This document shows, piece after piece, positions 7,177-10,456 of a DNA stretch of 10,456 nt (positions are counted from its first letter, which is position 1; each line of letters opens with the position of its first letter). Location: contig CAZPEM010000117.1 in the NCBI GenBank assembly GCA_964585575.1, positions 1 through 10,456 on the forward strand. Direction: 5' to 3'. The stretch comes from UBA4655 sp964585575 (GTDB lineage: Bacteria; Planctomycetota; Planctomycetia; Pirellulales; UBA1268). A program made the translations under genes and the position numbers. The notes beneath the pieces were generated by a model. It searched no databases and was not told the origin of the DNA. It saw only the letters and a list, made by a program, of their open reading frames with translations.

Positions 7177-8028
7177 ATGAAATACGGACTGAACCTCTTG
7201 CTCTGGACCGACCGGATGCACGACGGCCTCGTGCCGATCTGCGAATCGGTGAAGGCGCTCGGGTATGACGGCGTCGAGATGCCGATTTTCGAGCCCGACG
7301 AGAAGCTCTACGCCGAATGGGGCCGCAAGCTCGACGGCATGGGCCTGGCCCGAACGGCCGTGACGGTCCGGGGCGCGGGCGACAACCCGATCAGCCCGTC
7401 CGCGAGCGTGCGGGCCGCGGCGGTCGAGGCGATGAAGAAGACGCTCGCCTGCTGTCATGCCGCCGGCGTGAAGACGCTCGTAGGGCCGTATCACTCGGCG
7501 ATCGGTGAGTTCACGGGCAAGGGGCCGACCGAGGACGAGTTTAAGTGGGGCGTCGAGACGATGCGGAAGGTGGCCGAGCATGCCGCCTCGGCGGACGTGA
7601 CGCTCGCGACCGAATATCTCAACCGGTTCGAGAACTACTTCCTCACCTCCGTCGAGCAGACGGTGAAGTTCGTTCAGGCGGTCGACCATCCGTCCTGCCG
7701 GATGATGTACGACACGTTCCACGCCAACATCGAGGAGAAGGACCTCGCCGCGGCCATTCGCGCCGCCGCACCGTGGACGGTGCTCGTCCACATCTCCGAA
7801 AACGACCGGAGCATCCCGGGCACCGGCCACGTCCACTGGGACGAGACGTTCGACGCGCTCGCCGCGACGAAGTACGACGGGTGGATGGTGGTCGAGGCAT
7901 TCGGGCTCGCGCTGCCCAACATCGCGGCCGCGACGAAGATCTGGCGGACGATGTTCCCGTCGGAGCAGCAGCTCGCCGCCGACTCGATCGCCTTCATGAA
8001 GAGGCACGTCGCCAAACGCTGGAAGTAA
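7177..8028 (+). CDS. D-tagatose/D-allulose 3-epimerase-family sugar epimerase (TIM barrel)
   Basis: The protein (283 aa) belongs to the AP-endonuclease-2-like TIM-barrel sugar isomerases/epimerases and shows the D-tagatose 3-epimerase (DTE) pattern, so C3 epimerisation of ketoses is likely. Metal and catalytic residues are complete: Glu146 (ATEYLNRFE), Asp179 (MMYDTFHANIEE), His205 (LVHISEN) and Glu240 (MVVEAF). By memory the Pseudomonas cichorii DTE residues are 152, 185, 211 and 246; every one is offset by exactly 6. The substrate-binding Glu152, His182 and Arg211 keep the same offset. The PGTGHVHW block is also diagnostic. The start at 7177 has GGAG 5 nt upstream (7168-7171) and begins with the strand MKYGLNLLLW; an in-frame ATG at 7123 would add 18 residues unlike the family. 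There is no signal peptide, so it is cytoplasmic. scpB follows after 9 nt. Exact sugar specificity is not determinable; no sugar transporter or kinase is nearby. Confidence 0.88.
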   Translation: MKYGLNLLLWTDRMHDGLVPICESVKALGYDGVEMPIFEPDEKLYAEWGRKLDGMGLARTAVTVRGAGDNPISPSASVRAAAVEAMKKTLACCHAAGVKTLVGPYHSAIGEFTGKGPTEDEFKWGVETMRKVAEHAASADVTLATEYLNRFENYFLTSVEQTVKFVQAVDHPSCRMMYDTFHANIEEKDLAAAIRAAAPWTVLVHISENDRSIPGTGHVHWDETFDALAATKYDGWMVVEAFGLALPNIAAATKIWRTMFPSEQQLAADSIAFMKRHVAKRWK

Positions 8029-8037
8029 ATCTCCACC

Positions 8038-8778
8038 ATGCCTGACGATCGCCGCCGTTCCTCGCCGCTCGAAGGCCTCGCGGCCCCACCGCTCGACAGC
8101 GGCCTGTCGATCGACCGGCTCGCGCAGGCCTTCGCGGGCCTCATGGGCGGGGCGATCCCCGACACGCCGCCGCACGCCCCCCCGATCGATCCGGCCGCGA
8201 GCCCCGCGATCGAGATCGACGCCTCCCCCGACCTCGACGCCCCCGAGGCCGACGGGGCGTGCCGGGTGAGCCCACGGACGATCCTCGAGGCGATGCTCTT
8301 CGTCGGCCTGCCGGGCGGCGAGCCGATCACGAGCAGGCGGGTGGCATCGCTGCTCCGGGGCGTGCGACCGCAGGAGATCGACGACCTCGCCGCAGAGCTC
8401 CGCGCCGACTACGCCGCCGACAACAGGCCCTACGAGGTGGTCTCGCAGGGGGCGGGCTGGGTCATGCGACTCACCAAGGAGCATGAGCCGTTCGCCCAAG
8501 TCCTCGAGGAGCGGTCGCGAACCGTTCGTCTCGACCAGGAATCGCTCGACGTGCTCGCGACGGTCGCCTGGAACCAGCCGGTCGCCCGCGACCGGCTTGT
8601 CGAACTCGGCTGCGACGCCAGGCCCGCCACGCTGCGGCAGCTCGTCCGCCGCGGACTCCTCGAGCTCGCCCGCGAAGGGAACGCCGAGCCGACCTATGCG
8701 ACGACGCCGAAATTCCTCGAGCTCTTCGGGCTCTCGAGCCTGAAGGACCTGCCGAAGCCACTGGCCCCGCCAGGGTGA
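8038..8778 (+). CDS. scpB: SMC-Scp complex subunit ScpB
   Basis: ScpB is the winged-helix kite subunit that dimerises and binds ScpA, closing the SMC ring during chromosome condensation and segregation. The first winged helix is at about 78-155 (TILEAMLFVG...GEPITSRRVASLL, then YEVVSQGAGWVMRLTKEHEP). The second is at about 160-240 (RLDQESLDVLATVAWNQPVARDRL, then RQLVRRGLLEL), ending in the diagnostic YATTPKFLELFGLSSLKDLP. Residues 1-76 are an unusual Pro/Ala/Asp-rich extension, probably disordered, which makes it 246 aa instead of the common 180-200. The final residues PLAPPG and the stop codon are encoded by the first copy of a 21-bp tandem repeat, so the natural C-terminus has been set by that repeat. 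It lies 9 nt after the epimerase gene with no clear Shine-Dalgarno, suggesting co-transcription. scpA is not in the window. Confidence 0.9.
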   Translation: MPDDRRRSSPLEGLAAPPLDSGLSIDRLAQAFAGLMGGAIPDTPPHAPPIDPAASPAIEIDASPDLDAPEADGACRVSPRTILEAMLFVGLPGGEPITSRRVASLLRGVRPQEIDDLAAELRADYAADNRPYEVVSQGAGWVMRLTKEHEPFAQVLEERSRTVRLDQESLDVLATVAWNQPVARDRLVELGCDARPATLRQLVRRGLLELAREGNAEPTYATTPKFLELFGLSSLKDLPKPLAPPG

Positions 8779-8820
8779 AAACTGGCCCCGCCAGGGTGAA
8801 ACGGGCGCCGCCGGGCTGAT
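8760..8820. repeat. 21-bp tandem repeat (two exact copies and one degenerate) spanning the scpB stop codon
   Basis: Units at 8760-8780 and 8781-8801 are identical over 21 bases; a third, diverged copy (about 14 of 19 matches) covers 8802-8820. Each contains ctggc-ccc-gccag, a 5-bp hairpin, followed by TGA. The first TGA is the scpB stop. The array fills almost the whole gap between scpB and the convergent cca gene, so the hairpins may help end both transcripts, although no T-run follows. The exact identity of two copies points to recent duplication. Confidence 0.8.
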
Positions 8821-8829
8821 CCGGTCTGG

Positions 8830-10137
8830 CTAGCCCGTCTGCGATCGCACGAACGCGACGGCCGCATCCCGCGAGGAGAGTTCCCCGTCGAGCTGCCGCT
8901 GCCGCAGCGACTTGAGGAGACCGCCGACGAGCTTCCCCTCGGCGAGCCCCATCGCGATGAGATCGTCGCCCGACAAGAGCGGCGGAGGGTCGAGCTCGTG
9001 CCGGGGCCGTTCGAGCTGCCGCGTCACCCACGCGGCACTTTCGGCCGTGCCAAGCCCGAGATCGGCCCGTGCCCGCAGGAGGTCCGCGAGGCGGAAGGCA
9101 TCGTCGTGGGCGAGCCAAGGCTGCACAAGTGACCATGGGCTGCTCGCCGGCGACCACGGGCGGCACGTCGGGCTGCCTGGCCCCGCTTCAAACAACTCCA
9201 CGCCCGCACACAGCCAGCCGGCGAGCTTCGCCTCCGCGTTCGACAGCCGAAGCCGTCGTGCGATCGACAAGACGGTAACGTGGGCGGCCTCGCCCCGTCC
9301 CCCTCCCCGCTCCACGAGCGTGGCGATCGCCATCGGCAGATCGGGCTCGTCCACCGCGTCGATGATCGCCGCGGCCCGCCGCCAGCCCTCCTCGGTCATG
9401 GGCCCATCGCCTCCCGGCGCCACTTCCGGCAGCACCTCGCGGGCAAGCCCGGTCTCCGCAAGCAGCTCGATCGCCCGTCGCCGGCCGTTTCGCGACACCA
9501 TTAGCCGCAGTTCCGCAGCCACCCGCTCGGGGCTCACTGAGCGCACGAGGTGGGCCATCCGTTCCACGGCCTCGCGGGTCGCGGCGTCGAGCACGAACCC
9601 GAAGCCGGCCGAGAACCGGACGGCGCGGAGCATTCGCAGGTGGTCCTCGCCGAACCGCAGCGACGGCACCCCGATCGCTCGCACGACGCCACGGGCGAGG
9701 TCCTCCCGACCGCCGACGTAGTCGAGCACCTGCCCGGAAATGGGATCGAGGAAGAGTCCGTTGATCGTGAAATCACGCCGCTTGGCGTCCTCCTCGGCCG
9801 AGCAGAAGGTCACGCCCGCCGGGTGGCGTCCGTCGGTGTAGGCCTCGTCCGTGCGGAAGGTCGTCACCTCCACCTGTCCGGCCCCCTTGGGCCCGACCAC
9901 CGTGATCACCCCGAAGGCCGCCCCGACGGCGAGCGTCCGTCTTTTTCCGAAGATTTCCCGCACCTCGGCCGGCCGGGCGGACGTGGCGACGTCGTAGTCG
10001 GCGGGTGTCCGGCCCAGGAGCTCATCCCGCACGCACCCCCCCGCCCAGAGTGCCTCGTGGCCCGCCTCCCGGAGCCTCGAGACGACGACCAGGGAAAAAT
10101 CGCGTGCGGCGGCGGGGTCGGATTCGATGGCTGGCAT
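8830..10137 (-). CDS. cca: Class II tRNA nucleotidyltransferase (CCA-adding type; poly(A) polymerase possible)
   Basis: The enzyme builds or repairs the 3' CCA end of tRNA from CTP and ATP. The class II nucleotidyltransferase head is complete in residues 1-170. GGCVRD is at 33-38, and the metal-binding DxD pair is Asp47/Asp49 in PADYDVATSA. RRDFTINGL is at 120-128 and DLARGVVRAIG at 146-156. The nucleotide-selecting EDxxR motif reads EDHLR (164-168) within RFGEDHLRMLRAVRFS. Bacterial poly(A) polymerase shares this head, but the segment after the DxD (FGKRRTLAVGAAFGVITVV) looks like CCA-adding enzymes rather than the PAP signature, so CCA addition is favoured. The body and tail (to 435 aa) are helical with a Pro/Ser-rich stretch near 320-335, and no HD phosphohydrolase domain is evident. 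The start at 10137 lacks a Shine-Dalgarno and is preceded by a T-run on the coding strand. It is divergent from the prepilin gene and convergent with scpB. Confidence 0.87.
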   Translation of the reverse strand: MPAIESDPAAARDFSLVVVSRLREAGHEALWAGGCVRDELLGRTPADYDVATSARPAEVREIFGKRRTLAVGAAFGVITVVGPKGAGQVEVTTFRTDEAYTDGRHPAGVTFCSAEEDAKRRDFTINGLFLDPISGQVLDYVGGREDLARGVVRAIGVPSLRFGEDHLRMLRAVRFSAGFGFVLDAATREAVERMAHLVRSVSPERVAAELRLMVSRNGRRRAIELLAETGLAREVLPEVAPGGDGPMTEEGWRRAAAIIDAVDEPDLPMAIATLVERGGGRGEAAHVTVLSIARRLRLSNAEAKLAGWLCAGVELFEAGPGSPTCRPWSPASSPWSLVQPWLAHDDAFRLADLLRARADLGLGTAESAAWVTRQLERPRHELDPPPLLSGDDLIAMGLAEGKLVGGLLKSLRQRQLDGELSSRDAAVAFVRSQTG

Positions 10138-10148
10138 GGAAAAAAAGC

Positions 10149-10176
10149 TTGACGGCCGCCCAGAAATGCCGATAAT
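10149..10176 (+). promoter_or_regulatory. Sigma70-type promoter for the prepilin-like gene
   Basis: TTGACG (10149-10154, 5 of 6) and GATAAT (10171-10176, 5 of 6) are separated by 16 nt, in the most AT-rich part of the window. Transcription would start near 10183, giving a leader of about 200 nt. It is the best promoter match in the window. A weaker opposite candidate for cca (TTCACA, 16 nt, AATTAT in the 10174-10201 area) uses the same AT-rich patch. Confidence 0.6.
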
Positions 10177-10182
10177 TCAAAT

Positions 10183-10382
10183 TGTTAGGGGATTGTGAAA
10201 GGATCGAAAAGCGTTTTTAAACCGAGAACGCAGGTTCGGCTGATCGCTCGTCCGTCGGGGTATTCATAACCTACTTCCGAAGGCCCCTCCGCGCGACGGC
10301 ATCCGAACGATTCGTTCCTCTCCCTGAATCGATGGATGTTTTTCATTTCTTTTTTTCGCCCGCAAGGGCTCGGAGGTTTCCC
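10183..10382 (+). other. Predicted long 5' leader of the prepilin-like gene
   Basis: About 200 nt without an open gene lie between the predicted start site and the ATG. Visible structure: gcgtt...aacgc stem (about 10211-10231), a 13-nt palindrome gaacga-t-tcgttc (10305-10317), gattc...gaatc arms (10309-10330), a run of seven T (10350-10356), and gccc-gcaa-gggc (10358-10369), a stem capped by a GNRA tetraloop ending 2 nt before the GGAGG ribosome site (10372-10376). The layout could allow control of translation initiation; no known riboswitch class is recognised. Confidence 0.45.
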
Positions 10383-10456
10383 ATGTCCAAGAATCTGAAC
10401 GTTCGCCGGGGGTTCACCCTCGTCGAACTGCTGGTGGTGATCGCCATCATCGGCAC
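10383..10456 (+). CDS. Prepilin-type N-terminal leader protein, probably DUF1559 family (3' end outside window)
   Basis: Only 24 codons are visible. They encode a short basic leader (MSKNLNVRRG) followed by FTLVELLVVIAIIG, the type III signal of type IV pilins and type II secretion pseudopilins. Prepilin peptidase should cut after Gly10, leaving Phe11 as the methylated N-terminus and Glu15 as the conserved +5 glutamate. The hydrophobic helix anchors the protein in the inner membrane and packs into a filament. In planctomycetes this leader usually heads proteins of the DUF1559 (H-X9-DG) family, present in dozens of copies per genome; the body lies outside the window, so that family name is inferred. 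GGAGG (10372-10376) with a 6-nt gap supports the ATG. The gene has its own promoter and an unusually long leader. Confidence 0.85.
   Translation, partial: MSKNLNVRRGFTLVELLVVIAIIG

Noticed and set aside
6961..8499. A 512-codon minus-strand frame opposite the epimerase and scpB genes
   Set aside because: His/Arg/Gly-rich with no recognisable motif, and it mirrors the third-position bias of genuine plus-strand genes.

Overview
The window looks like a piece of a high-GC planctomycete chromosome. The best lineage clues are a gene starting with a type IV prepilin-like leader of the kind heading the large DUF1559 families of planctomycetes (right edge), and a secreted cyclophilin with a planctomycete-style helical N-terminal region and a CEC-containing insert. 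Strong G/C bias at third codon positions runs evenly through all genes. I see no rRNA, tRNA, CRISPR array, transposase, integrase or phage gene. This is ordinary core chromosome, densely packed, with short intergenic gaps.

Left part (1-2324): the 3' end of class II fumarase fumC on the plus strand faces a minus-strand pair, rsmD (16S rRNA guanine-N2 methyltransferase) followed 4 nt later by a one-domain cupin. The 217-nt gap between the convergent genes holds a repeat with three arms in alternating orientation, resembling a REP/BIME-type element. Centre-left (2325-5956): a 62-nt divergent promoter region separates rsmD from a secreted peptidyl-prolyl isomerase on plus. This faces a minus-strand operon of a membrane-anchored zinc metallopeptidase (YpfJ family) and an SDR/DUF2867 protein, separated by 1 nt.

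Centre-right (5957-8829): divergent from the peptidase lies a solitary beta-class DNA methyltransferase, then a D-tagatose 3-epimerase-family sugar epimerase and, 9 nt later, scpB of the SMC-ScpAB chromosome condensation complex. scpB ends inside a 21-bp tandem repeat that itself carries the stop codon. Right part (8830-10456): a class II CCA-adding-type nucleotidyltransferase on minus, then an AT-rich divergent region with a good sigma70-type promoter and about 200 nt of untranslated leader before the prepilin-like gene, which is cut by the window end.

The genes do not form one pathway. They are central metabolism (fumC), RNA maturation (rsmD, cca), chromosome biology (scpB, methyltransferase), envelope proteins (PPIase, metallopeptidase, prepilin) and small-molecule enzymes (cupin, epimerase, SDR). 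I found no convincing undescribed multi-gene system. The most interesting signals are non-coding: the alternating-arm repeat at 1129-1333, the back-to-back promoters at 2329-2379 that may give leaderless mRNAs, the stop-codon-bearing tandem repeat at 8760-8820, and the long prepilin leader at 10183-10382.
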